From IMG/VR virus record IMGVR_UViG_3300000367_000002, positions 1 through 47,240 of that record: a DNA stretch of 47,240 bases; one strand, 5' to 3'. The position numbers and the translations under genes are program-made. Of the stretch, positions 22,658 through 29,907 are shown piece by piece. The DNA comes from a virus. The notes beneath the pieces are model-generated. The model saw only the letters and a list, made by a program, of their open reading frames with translations, did no database searches and was not told the origin of the DNA. The stretch's first letter is position 1, and each line of letters starts with the position of its first letter.

Positions 22658-24923
22658 CCGGACCCCGAGTGCGATCCTCGGCAGTGGCGGGGCAACGTGG
22701 ACGGACCTCACGGTTGCCCGACTGACCTCTGTCGATGCTCTCCGAGCGACGACCACGACGGGCGGCTGGGCGCAGGTTCGCATGGCAGCGGGTCCGTCGG
22801 ACATGGGTATCGTCACCCGTGTGCAGGCTTCGATCAACTGGGGAATCTCCTCCAATGTCGGCTCCCGGCTCCGCTCCTTCCGGCTCACCCTTCGGCTCTC
22901 CAACGGCACGCAGGTAGGCTCCACCTTCGATACTCCTGACCAAGGAGCGGGCGGGCAGCACCTCACCCACTCCGTCGATTGGGGCGGGCTGTCGCTTACC
23001 AAAGCGGAGTTTGACGGACTGTACGTCGAGATGGAAGCCCGTGAGGGTGTGGGAATGGCGACCACGACGAACCATCTCGTGGACGCGCTCTGGTTCTCCG
23101 AGGTGGACTATGAGCTGGTTCCCTCCGCACTCACGGCCAGCCTCACCGCGACCGTCCCGATGCAGACGGCGGCGCTGCAAGCGGCAACCATCGTTCCGCG
23201 CACGGCCAGCCTCACCGCGACCGTCCCGATGCAGACGGCGGCGCTGCAAGCGGCAACCATCGTTCCGCGCACGGCCAGCCTCGCCGCGACCGTCCCGATG
23301 CAGGTCGCGGCATTGTCGGTGGAGTACATTGCACCTCCGCTTCCTGCCGGGACCGTCCTGCACGTCATTGCTTCGGGCGGCGGCTTCGCGCTCTCTCCGG
23401 ACGGACCTCCCGATCTGGTTATCGTAGCAGGAGGAGGCGGGTTCGAGTTTGCCGCCTCCGGCACGCCAGCCCTCCGGTTTGAAGCGGACGGAGCCGGGAA
23501 TGTAGTTTTGGTCGCCGCGCCTACCACCGTCCCGGTCGATATGGAAGCAGCGGCGACAGGCGCAGGTACTGGCACAGCGGCTCTGGAAGTTTCCCGCAAC
23601 CTTTCAGGAGCAGCGACGGCTTCAGGCGTCACAACCGCTGCTCTGGAGGTAGCCCGACAGCTTGGAGCTGCAGCCATGGGTGTGGGTGCGTCCACTGCCG
23701 CGCTTGAGGTTACGCGCCTCCTGGGGGCTGCTGCTGTAGGATCTGCCCATGTTGAGGCGGATCTTGAAGCGCCTGGTGCTGGACTACTCACGGTTCACGC
23801 GGAGGGTTCTGGTGTCTCGACAGCCGAGATTGAAGTTACCAGGCACCTTTCTGCGGCGGCTGTTGGTGTGGCCACGGTCACAGCCGATATTTCGGTTGAT
23901 ATTGTGGCACTGGAAGCTGCGGCCATTGGAGCGGGAATTGGTGCTGCCTCGCTTGAGGTGGTTCGTGGATTAGCAGCCACCGCAGAAGGCGCGGGCATCG
24001 TCACAGCCCAGATCGGCATTGTCCGGGAATTGACGGCTGCGGCCACGGGTTCGGGTGTAGCTACGGCTGTTCTTGAAGCGATTCGAGGTCTTGCGGCGAG
24101 CGCTGTTGGTGTGGGCGTTGTGGAGGCTGATCTTGAGCGGATTCTCACTGCTTCGGCCTTCCGATTGTACCTGGACACGGATTCGGGCAGCGTGATTCCG
24201 ACCATAGGGCCACACCCGACATTCATTCGGTCCACCGGGGCACCTTCCGTGGATATGGCAGGGCGCTCCTTCCTCTCCCTTCCACATACTCCAAGATACG
24301 TTTGGGGACGGCCACGCTCGCTGTCACCCAGGATGCCCGCGTATCGGCGTGCTGTCTTGTTGCTGGAGAAAGCAAAGACAGTAGGCCAAACAACTCAAGC
24401 CCGAGAAGAATTAATCTATCCGGGGAGCTTCTCCGGAGCGGTAGCGCTGTACGTGCGCGGCATACTGATGGAAACCGGAGCAGGGAACATTGCTTGGATT
24501 GGGAACGCCACTCCTTCAGCGCCCTACCTTGTGCTTGCGCTGTCTGTCGACCACTGGGTGCTGACGCTTCACAACGGGAGCAACATTGGACAGCGCACAG
24601 TTTTCCGTAGCACCACTGGCATCGCTATTGGGGCTGAGTTTGAGATTATGGGGTTGGTCACAGCTTCGGAGCTGACGTTGACTGTGTCGATCAATGGAAA
24701 TGGGCCGTTTGTGGCGACCGGTGGACTTCCCACGGGTGGATTGCCGGGAGCGTATAGCGGCGGATTGGTTCTGAACGGGGCATCGAACCCCTGGGATAGG
24801 CAGATCATCAATGTCAAGGAGGTTCGCCCAGGACAGCTGATCACAACGGGCGCGGACCAGTTCAATGAGGTGAGAAGGGCAGTGTTGTCTCCAGCGGGTG
24901 ATATAGTTAGCATAGGGGGATAG
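22644..24923 (+). CDS. Large repetitive tail-fibre-like protein, apparently chimeric
   Basis: A 759-residue protein. Residues 1-160 form a β-rich head with a 'LRSFRLTLRLSNGTQVGSTF' segment. Residues 163-222 are 23-residue repeats (TASLTATVPMQTAALQAATI), encoded by two identical 69-bp units. Residues about 295-510 contain some nine ~22-residue repeats rich in Ala, Gly and Val, such as GAGTGTAALEVSR and GVGASTAALEVTR. The C-terminal ~240 residues form a separate domain (AFRLYLDTDSGSVIPTIGPH, later VLALSVDHWVLTLHNGSNIG) resembling lectin-like laminin-G/concanavalin folds. The G+C content falls within the gene at about 23.8 kb, as expected if a new shaft was joined to an older C-terminal domain, or the reverse. 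Confidence 0.65.
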   Translation: MPIVSRTPSAILGSGGATWTDLTVARLTSVDALRATTTTGGWAQVRMAAGPSDMGIVTRVQASINWGISSNVGSRLRSFRLTLRLSNGTQVGSTFDTPDQGAGGQHLTHSVDWGGLSLTKAEFDGLYVEMEAREGVGMATTTNHLVDALWFSEVDYELVPSALTASLTATVPMQTAALQAATIVPRTASLTATVPMQTAALQAATIVPRTASLAATVPMQVAALSVEYIAPPLPAGTVLHVIASGGGFALSPDGPPDLVIVAGGGGFEFAASGTPALRFEADGAGNVVLVAAPTTVPVDMEAAATGAGTGTAALEVSRNLSGAATASGVTTAALEVARQLGAAAMGVGASTAALEVTRLLGAAAVGSAHVEADLEAPGAGLLTVHAEGSGVSTAEIEVTRHLSAAAVGVATVTADISVDIVALEAAAIGAGIGAASLEVVRGLAATAEGAGIVTAQIGIVRELTAAATGSGVATAVLEAIRGLAASAVGVGVVEADLERILTASAFRLYLDTDSGSVIPTIGPHPTFIRSTGAPSVDMAGRSFLSLPHTPRYVWGRPRSLSPRMPAYRRAVLLLEKAKTVGQTTQAREELIYPGSFSGAVALYVRGILMETGAGNIAWIGNATPSAPYLVLALSVDHWVLTLHNGSNIGQRTVFRSTTGIAIGAEFEIMGLVTASELTLTVSINGNGPFVATGGLPTGGLPGAYSGGLVLNGASNPWDRQIINVKEVRPGQLITTGADQFNEVRRAVLSPAGDIVSIGG
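23133..23270 (+). repeat. Perfect tandem duplication of a 69-bp unit
   Basis: Bases 23133-23201 and 23202-23270 are identical by eye, and a third diverged partial copy begins at 23271. Each unit encodes 23 residues in frame, so gain or loss keeps the fibre frame intact. Identity at every base suggests a very recent duplication. Confidence 0.92.
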
Positions 24924-24924
24924 T

Positions 24925-25299
24925 ATGCACCATCTAAGGCGAATAAACCCGGAGGAGTTGCCCGAAACGGTTGATATTCTAACAGGGGAAACGCGCCGAA
25001 TACCAGCAATCTTTTGGGTTCCCAGCATTGGGCATTATCTTTACCAGAGCAATGGCAGAATTGTTCCTGAACAAACAGGAGAGTGGATTGATAATGCTCT
25101 TCTTCAATTCGGCCTGATGCGAGTGGCCAGGGATTTGTATGATTGTGCCCACGTAGATGGTGATCCCGAGCCGCCATGGGGCGAGAGGGTAACGCACAGT
25201 CCTGATAGGTACCACCTCCCTCCCTCCATCTTCGTCAGCCGTCGCATACGGTGGACTGGCGAGCTTGCTTTGCCCCCAATTAGAAGGACCAATTTATGA
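24925..25299 (+). CDS. Protein of unknown function after the fibre genes
   Basis: A 124-residue protein beginning one base after the fibre stop, with AGGGGGA upstream. It is rich in aromatic residues, His and Pro (PAIFWVPSIGHYLYQSNGRI), with no signal peptide or membrane segment. It overlaps the next gene by 4 bases. It could be the last structural protein or the first gene of the lysis block; nothing decides this. Confidence 0.55.
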   Translation: MHHLRRINPEELPETVDILTGETRRIPAIFWVPSIGHYLYQSNGRIVPEQTGEWIDNALLQFGLMRVARDLYDCAHVDGDPEPPWGERVTHSPDRYHLPPSIFVSRRIRWTGELALPPIRRTNL

Positions 25300-25751
25300 A
25301 CGGAGGAGATAGGCCGAAAACTGACCGGGAGCGATGGGAAGCCATGCACCCCGGTCAACCTTGGATAGAGAAGCGGGAAGGACACTGGCTGTCCAATATA
25401 CCGGACACGTACAAGGCAATGGTGGTTCTGATGTTGACGTTCCTGGCGGGAGGTGGCGTGATCACTGCCTTCGCCAACCAGATCCGGCTTCCTCCCCGAG
25501 TGGCGGCTGTCGAGGCGCGGGTGGTCATTCTGGAAATGGCGGAACAGGATCGTCGTGGGATTGACGAGGCGAAGTTGACCATGCTGGTTTTCTTGGCTTG
25601 TCGCGAGGACCAGCGCATTCGACCAGACACCGTTTGCCCTCACCCGCCTAGATGGTGGGAGGTGCTCACTGCTACCGGGACAGCAGCTTCCGTTATGCCG
25701 GTACCTACACCTCGACCATCCCCAGAACGACCCTCACTGTCAAGGCCATGA
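25296..25751 (+). CDS. Single-span membrane protein, holin or spanin candidate
   Basis: A 151-residue protein with a charged N-terminus, one hydrophobic segment at about residues 41-62 (AMVVLMLTFLAGGGVITAFA), a short helical region (RVAAVEARVVILEMAEQDRR) with possible coiled-coil character, two later Cys residues and a Pro-rich C-terminus. It precedes and overlaps (ATGA) the membrane-anchored M15 peptidase. Small membrane proteins next to endolysins are usually holins or inner-membrane spanins; the topology here (one span, coiled coil after it) fits a spanin-like or class III holin-like protein. No outer-membrane partner was found. Confidence 0.6.
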   Translation: MNGGDRPKTDRERWEAMHPGQPWIEKREGHWLSNIPDTYKAMVVLMLTFLAGGGVITAFANQIRLPPRVAAVEARVVILEMAEQDRRGIDEAKLTMLVFLACREDQRIRPDTVCPHPPRWWEVLTATGTAASVMPVPTPRPSPERPSLSRP

Positions 25752-26737
25752 GCGACCAAATACCTCCCAACGTATTCCATAAGAGCCGCAATGTAGTGGC
25801 CAGGGTCATCCTGTTCATGTTCTCCTTCTTGATGGAGAAGGATGCGAATGGGAGGCTGGTCCTGTCGGGAAGCCGTGTGACGGTTATCTGGATGACCGGG
25901 ATGGTATCCTATGCCATTTACGTTTTGCCGGAAGCGATTCTGTCCTGGCCGACAGCATGGATGGTGGCTGTGATCGTGTTTGCGCTCCGGGTGCACATCG
26001 ACATGGAAGGCATGCGCCCCGGCAAGGCACTGGAACTGATGGGGAAGTTGTTCCAGAGGGCTGGCCGAGGCACTGGGGTATCGCGTGGTGGTGGGCAGCA
26101 GGCTTATGACTGGGACACGGAGCCGGAGGAATACGCTCCGTTCGACACCACGGAGCGCTACGGGGAGCGTGCCGAGGGACCCATGCCGCCCGTTATCGCC
26201 ACTGGGGAGCCCATCCCGAGGCCCAAGGAGCCGCTTCCTGACGCTCCGGCCACAGTGAACGATGCCGCAGCCGGGGACCCACCGCCGTCATTGGCCAAGG
26301 GTTCTGAGATGCGGAAGTTGGACGAGATGTTGCGGGCCAACGGTATCGTTCACTTTTCGGCTATGGAGCTGGCCAAGCCAGGAAGGCGACACACGTCGGG
26401 TGTGATAAACGTTGCTCCACCACCCGAGCTATACCGGAACATCATTCCCACTGCCCGAGTCCTAGAGTGGTTCCGTAGGCAGACCGGGAGACAGGTTCGT
26501 GTGACCAGTGGTTTCCGCTCCCCCAACTACAACAGGGCAGTGGGATCGGGGAGTAAGAGCATGCATCCCAAGTTCAATGCCACTGATATTCAGGTGGAGG
26601 GGATGACGCCCAAGCAGGTCTACGACAAGCTGTTGGAGCATCCCGACGCGGCACGGTTCGGGTTGGGTCTGTATCGGAGCTTTGTGCATATTGACACGCG
26701 TGGGGTGATCGGGTTGCCCGCTCCGGCACGCTGGTAA
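25748..26737 (+). CDS. Membrane-anchored M15 family peptidase (endolysin fused to holin-like segments)
   Basis: A 329-residue protein starting at ATG 25748; the frame is open back to 25652 but the ATGA overlap makes 25748 the better start. Residues 16-29, 43-62 and 67-82 are hydrophobic (ILFMFSFLM; TVIWMTGMVSYAIYVLPEAI; AWMVAVIVFAL), giving two or three membrane segments. A Pro/Glu-rich linker spans about 105-185. The last ~140 residues are a peptidase M15-like domain, with SGFRSPNYNRAVGSGSKSMH, the zinc ligands H273 and D280 (HPKFNATD) and H314/D316 (HID). M15 enzymes cleave peptidoglycan cross-links. The direct fusion to membrane helices is unusual for a phage endolysin. Confidence 0.82.
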   Translation: MSDQIPPNVFHKSRNVVARVILFMFSFLMEKDANGRLVLSGSRVTVIWMTGMVSYAIYVLPEAILSWPTAWMVAVIVFALRVHIDMEGMRPGKALELMGKLFQRAGRGTGVSRGGGQQAYDWDTEPEEYAPFDTTERYGERAEGPMPPVIATGEPIPRPKEPLPDAPATVNDAAAGDPPPSLAKGSEMRKLDEMLRANGIVHFSAMELAKPGRRHTSGVINVAPPPELYRNIIPTARVLEWFRRQTGRQVRVTSGFRSPNYNRAVGSGSKSMHPKFNATDIQVEGMTPKQVYDKLLEHPDAARFGLGLYRSFVHIDTRGVIGLPAPARW

Positions 26738-26756
26738 CTTCTACTCAAAGGACACA

Positions 26757-26939
26757 ATGAATCAGAGAGACATTGACCTTGCCTTGAACGTAGCTTCTCC
26801 CAAGACCGGGAGACGCGAGGCAGCAATGATCGTGTACCTTTTCCTCACCGAACTGAAGCTGAAGGCAAGCTGGTGGCAGCGCCCAATTATCACAATGATT
26901 ATTGGGCATGTGGAGAAGCACCTCAAATCAGGAGGGTGA
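26757..26939 (+). CDS. Small protein of unknown function with one hydrophobic helix
   Basis: A 60-residue protein starting at ATG 26757 after AAAGGA. It is helical with a semi-hydrophobic centre (AAMIVYLFLTELKLKASWWQ) and a C-terminal IITMIIGHVEKHL segment. This could be membrane-associated and thus a lysis helper. One base separates it from the next start. Confidence 0.5.
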   Translation: MNQRDIDLALNVASPKTGRREAAMIVYLFLTELKLKASWWQRPIITMIIGHVEKHLKSGG

Positions 26940-26940
26940 A

Positions 26941-27117
26941 ATGGATTCACTCGATGAAATCGTACAGCCGGAGGAGCATGATGAGAGGCGACTGCCTACA
27001 GCCCATGAAGCTGTTGGCTACCTCGCTGATCTGGTGAGCGCTGGTGCCCTGGAAAGCGTCACCACTGTGGTGGGCGCTCGCTCTGGCTCTGTGGAGATTA
27101 CCATTCGCCAGGCATAA
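26941..27117 (+). CDS. Small acidic protein of unknown function
   Basis: A 58-residue protein starting at ATG 26941 with GGAGG in the previous gene's end as ribosome site. It is acidic at the N-terminus (DSLDEIVQPEEHDERR) followed by a β/α part (VTTVVGARSGSVEITIRQ). No domain recognised. It lies in the tight run between the M15 peptidase and the nuclease. Confidence 0.5.
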   Translation: MDSLDEIVQPEEHDERRLPTAHEAVGYLADLVSAGALESVTTVVGARSGSVEITIRQA

Positions 27118-27120
27118 ACG

Positions 27121-27606
27121 ATGAAAAGACCACCTAACAGGCCACCACCAAGGGATCGTTGGGGGAGATTTATGGCTGAGCCTGGATTCGATGATTTCCG
27201 GCTTCATCCCATTCCGTTCCCAACAAAAGACTGGCGAGCCTTTGTGGTGGCTGTTACGGATGGTGATACCATTGAGTTGAAGATGGACCGAGGAGACGGC
27301 GATACCTCCAAGTGGCGAGTTCGCCTGGTCTGTCGTGGTGGCGGTTGGTTCGATGCCCCGGAGAGCAGGGGAGCGGAAAGGGCTGAGGGGGTGCTTTGGC
27401 AGGAGGAGCTTGCCCTTCTTATCCTTCAACAGCCGGTTACGGTTCACACAGAGAAGCACAATGCTCTAGGGGTGCCCCGGAAATCGTTTGAGCGTTACCT
27501 GGCATGGGTGACGATGGTGGACGGAAGGGACCTGGTTGATGTGCTGGTAGAAACAATGTGGCAGAAGCATTCCTTGAGACCAAAGAGGTACGATGTCCTC
27601 GGATAA
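27121..27606 (+). CDS. SNase-like (thermonuclease-family) nuclease
   Basis: A 161-residue protein with the staphylococcal-nuclease (OB-fold) signature. Visible are VVAVTDGDTIELKM (D47, D49, T50 region for Ca2+), KWRVRLVCRGGGWFDAPESR (Arg 66 or 68, and Glu 81 as general base) and ERYLAWVTMVDGRDLVDVLV (Arg 125). Known members cut DNA and RNA. A basic, Pro-rich N-terminus (KRPPNRPPPRDRWGRF) replaces a signal peptide, so it probably works inside the cell, for instance on host DNA, or is released at lysis. It overlaps the subtilisin-like gene by 14 bases. Confidence 0.85.
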   Translation: MKRPPNRPPPRDRWGRFMAEPGFDDFRLHPIPFPTKDWRAFVVAVTDGDTIELKMDRGDGDTSKWRVRLVCRGGGWFDAPESRGAERAEGVLWQEELALLILQQPVTVHTEKHNALGVPRKSFERYLAWVTMVDGRDLVDVLVETMWQKHSLRPKRYDVLG

Positions 27607-28717
27607 AAATGAACGCACAGAGAGGCGTAACATCCAGCCACGCTCGATTCCGGGCAAAGTTGAGGGCCGCTACCTTGTGCGTCTAAAGGATGGTGTCCGT
27701 GCCCAAGGATTGGTCCGAGCGCTGGGCGTCGTGACTGATGAAGTTTACGACTCTGTGCTTGATGGGTTTGCTGCCACAATGACAGAAAAGCAGGTTGAGG
27801 CGTTGCGGAGAAACCCGAATGTCACGAGCATTGAGCCTGATGGTTGGGTTCGAGCTGAGCGACTGTTTCCATGGCCAACGCTGAACACTCAAGAGTTGGA
27901 CGAGAACGGGGAGCCATGGGGGTTGGACCGGATTGACCAAATCTCCACCCGTTATACTGGAACCTACCGCTACCTGCGCACTGGAAAGGGTGTGACTGCG
28001 TATGTCTTGGATACCGGCATTGATCATGCCCATCACGAATTTCAAGGTCGTGCCCGCCCCGGTTATGACCAGTACGGTACCGGAGGCAGGGATGTTGACG
28101 GGCACGGAACGCACTGTGCCGGAACCATCGGTGGTAAAACCTTTGGCGCGGCAAAAGAGGTTGATCTTGTCTCTGTGAAGGTGTTGGACGACAATGGCTG
28201 GGGCACGTGGAGCGGTGTGATTGCTGGAATGGACTGGGTCGCGAAACAGGCAGCACGTCCAGCTATCGCCAATCTGTCACTCGGGGGTGGATTCAGTGCA
28301 ATCGTCAACTCTGCCGTGGATCGTTTGACGAAAGCTGGAGTAAGCGTGATCGTAGCGGCAGGGAACGAATCCCAGAATGCCTGCAACACCTCCCCAGCCA
28401 GCGCTCCCTCTGCAGTGACCGTGGGGGCCAGCACCCGATTCGATCATGTGGCTGGCTTCTCCAACTTCGGGCCATGCGTCACTCTTTATGCCCCCGGCAC
28501 GCTGATACTCTCAGCCCTGCCCGGAGGAGGGAAGGACCTTTGGAGCGGGACGAGCATGGCCGCTCCTCTGGTGGCCGGGATCGTGGCTCTGTTGCTGGAA
28601 AAGGAGCCACATTTCACCCCGAGGAGGGTCTGCCATTGGCTCGTTGATCATGCCCACCGTGGCCGACTCAAGGGCGTTCCGAGGGAAACCTTGCTAGTCC
28701 ATAAAGCCAGGCTCTAA
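27593..28717 (+). CDS. Subtilisin-like serine protease with propeptide (S8, proteinase K-like)
   Basis: A 374-residue protein with a full catalytic set: YVLDTGID (D140), DGHGTHCAG (H171), AAGNES (oxyanion N258) and GTSMAAP (S321). Residues about 25-85 resemble the inhibitor I9 prodomain (GRYLVRLKDGVRAQGL ... NVTSIEPDG), which acts as a folding chaperone and is cut off. The overall pattern is closest to proteinase K-type subtilases. There is no signal peptide, so it would be made in the cytoplasm and could act there or after lysis. Subtilases are rare in phages. The start ATG 27593 is preceded by AAAGAGG. It lies between the nuclease and the amidase. Confidence 0.92.
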   Translation: MSSDKNERTERRNIQPRSIPGKVEGRYLVRLKDGVRAQGLVRALGVVTDEVYDSVLDGFAATMTEKQVEALRRNPNVTSIEPDGWVRAERLFPWPTLNTQELDENGEPWGLDRIDQISTRYTGTYRYLRTGKGVTAYVLDTGIDHAHHEFQGRARPGYDQYGTGGRDVDGHGTHCAGTIGGKTFGAAKEVDLVSVKVLDDNGWGTWSGVIAGMDWVAKQAARPAIANLSLGGGFSAIVNSAVDRLTKAGVSVIVAAGNESQNACNTSPASAPSAVTVGASTRFDHVAGFSNFGPCVTLYAPGTLILSALPGGGKDLWSGTSMAAPLVAGIVALLLEKEPHFTPRRVCHWLVDHAHRGRLKGVPRETLLVHKARL

Positions 28718-28800
28718 CACCATTATCATGAGTGGGGGTGGGTCTGGCTAGCTACCCAGGTTTTCCCCAATCACCCCTTAGATCACCAAATAGGTGGGTC

Positions 28801-29457
28801 ATGAAAATCGAAACCAAGCTGGTAAGGAATCACACCAAAGGGAGGAGGGGACACAAAGTTGATGCCATCGTCACCCATATCATGGAAGGCTCGATGGCAG
28901 GAACGCTGTCCTGGTTCAATACTCCTGCCTCCAGTGCCTCCTCCCACTATGGAATCAGCAGAAAGGGGGAAATCGTCAAGTATGTTGAGGAGGAGGACAC
29001 CGCTTGGCACGCGGGAAGGGTAAATAGGCCGACCCACCCGCTGGTAGTCGCTAGAATGGGTGTTTCCCCAAATCTATACACAGTAGGAATTGAGCACGAG
29101 GGCTTCGCCAGGGAAGTACCCACCGAGGCAATGATCACAGCTTCCGTGTGGCTTATCAGTGACATTCTAAAACGCCACAAGCTCACCCCCTCCCGAACCA
29201 CCCTCATCAACCACCGCGAAATCGCAGCGGACAAGACGTGCCCAGGAATGATGGATGCTGAGCTTCTCCTCTCCCGGTTGAATGTCTCGTCCCCTAAAGT
29301 TGGCCAGCGAGTATGGAGCGATTTCTTCGGAGAGCATCTCATTGTTACCTACTTCAACGATGATGATAATTGGGGGTTCATCCGGGAAAGCCATGCCCGC
29401 AAAAATACCACCAAGGCGAGCGCTCTGTTTTCAAGAATGCCTAAGAAGCGATGGTAA
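28801..29457 (+). CDS. N-acetylmuramoyl-L-alanine amidase (Amidase_2 endolysin)
   Basis: A 218-residue protein starting at ATG 28801 (GGTGGG upstream; the frame is open to 28732 but upstream residues are not amidase-like). It has the type 2 amidase pattern: VTHIMEG (H26), HYGISRKGEIVKYVEEEDTA, GIEHEGF and NHREIAADKTCPG (H138, K145, C147). These are the zinc ligands and the Lys of the T7 lysozyme type. A C-terminal ~60-residue part may bind cell wall. There is no signal peptide or SAR helix, so it needs a holin to reach the wall. It is the second wall hydrolase of the cassette and its last gene. Confidence 0.9.
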   Translation: MKIETKLVRNHTKGRRGHKVDAIVTHIMEGSMAGTLSWFNTPASSASSHYGISRKGEIVKYVEEEDTAWHAGRVNRPTHPLVVARMGVSPNLYTVGIEHEGFAREVPTEAMITASVWLISDILKRHKLTPSRTTLINHREIAADKTCPGMMDAELLLSRLNVSSPKVGQRVWSDFFGEHLIVTYFNDDDNWGFIRESHARKNTTKASALFSRMPKKRW

Positions 29458-29550
29458 CGGATATTCTGTTGATCCTAAGATGAGCCTATTGGTCGCGCGC
29501 GGGAAACGTACGCGCGTAGCCCAATGCAATGCAATGGGCGTAAATTCGAC

Positions 29551-29580
29551 AGACCTAATAGCCACAGACCTAATAGCCAC
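29551..29580 (+). repeat. Tandem 15-bp repeat AGACCTAATAGCCAC x2
   Basis: Bases 29551-29565 and 29566-29580 are identical and adjacent. An inverted copy with one mismatch (GTGGCTATTGGGTCT) lies at 29621-29635. Further shorter copies of the CCTAATAG/CCAATAGG core occur on both sides. The arrangement is typical of binding sites for an initiator or repressor dimer. Confidence 0.88.
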
Positions 29581-29587
29581 ACTAAGT

Positions 29588-29596
29588 TGTGGATAA
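29588..29596 (-). promoter_or_regulatory. Consensus DnaA box
   Basis: TGTGGATAA on the + strand is the exact complement of TTATCCACA, the consensus DnaA box of Escherichia coli. It lies between the direct and inverted iteron copies. A nine-base match can occur by chance in a 47-kb window, but its place inside the repeat cluster makes it meaningful. Confidence 0.6.
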
Positions 29597-29726
29597 CCGG
29601 GAGGATAGACCAGTTATTGTGTGGCTATTGGGTCTTGTTGACCTAATAGGTTTCAACCGAAGAAAAGCCGCTAATTGCTTGTCCGCGATGAACGTGCGAA
29701 AAAACTTTTTCGATTTTTTGTGTCGG

Positions 29727-29742
29727 GCGCGTATATACGCGC
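29727..29742. repeat. 16-bp perfect palindrome GCGCGTATATACGCGC
   Basis: Fully self-complementary, centred at 29734/29735, and two bases upstream of the TTGACA at 29744. Its position just upstream of a promoter-like site suggests a dimeric regulator's operator or part of the origin. Confidence 0.8.
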
Positions 29743-29743
29743 G

Positions 29744-29772
29744 TTGACACCTTCCCGGAGCTGGGATAACCT
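29744..29772 (+). promoter_or_regulatory. Candidate early promoter (TTGACA-N17-TAACCT)
   Basis: A perfect -35 TTGACA at 29744-29749 is followed after 17 bases by TAACCT (29767-29772), a weak -10. It reads towards the SNF2 helicase and would drive the replication genes. Three repeat elements (29788, 29808, 29820) lie in its leader and could act as operators. Confidence 0.4.
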
Positions 29773-29890
29773 CAAGGGGCGCTGGGACCTATTGGAAGTT
29801 TCGTTGACCCAATAGGCTGCAATAGGCTCCTTCCCCTTGTGCGGCGGCTCCTTCTCGGGTATCTTCCGTCTGTGGGATAAACCTGGGAAG

Positions 29891-29907
29891 AATTGGAGAA
29901 TTTGATG
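29891..29907 (+). promoter_or_regulatory. Repeated translation-start element AATTGGAGAATTTGATG
   Basis: The ribosome site and start of the SNF2 helicase gene (GGAG, then ATG 29905). Nearly the same string occurs before three other replication-region genes (31745, 35659, 40598). It decides ATG 29905 over the in-frame TTG 29893. Confidence 0.7.

Larger units (their letters stand above)
29458..29904. other. 447-base non-coding region: candidate replication origin / early control region
   Basis: This is the only stretch longer than 300 bases without a gene. It contains about eight copies, in both orientations, of a CCYAATAGG-like element (near 29485, 29554, 29569, 29621, 29642, 29788, 29808 and 29820). 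There is also a perfect DnaA-box (29588-29596), a 16-bp palindrome (29727-29742), a 10-bp palindrome (29509-29518), an A/T-rich stretch with A6 and T6 runs (29697-29719) and a TTGACA promoter-like site. It lies between the lysis and replication genes. Iterons, a DnaA box and an A/T-rich element are the usual parts of an origin. They could instead be operators for an early repressor. Confidence 0.6.

Noticed and set aside
25652-25747. Upstream extension of the membrane-M15 gene
   Set aside because: The extension overlaps the preceding gene's coding end by 100 bases, while ATG 25748 overlaps its stop in the usual ATGA form.
28718-28800. Terminator between subtilisin and amidase genes
   Set aside because: Only a 5-bp TGGGT/ACCCA stem followed by GGTTTTCCCC is present; too weak to call.
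29551-29635. CRISPR-like array
   Set aside because: The 15-bp units are directly adjacent without spacers and occur in both orientations; they are iteron- or operator-type repeats.
29697-29719. Intrinsic terminator at CGAAAAAACTTTTTCGATTTTTT
   Set aside because: The stem is nearly all A:T with almost no loop, so it would be unstable; it is better seen as an A/T-rich origin element.
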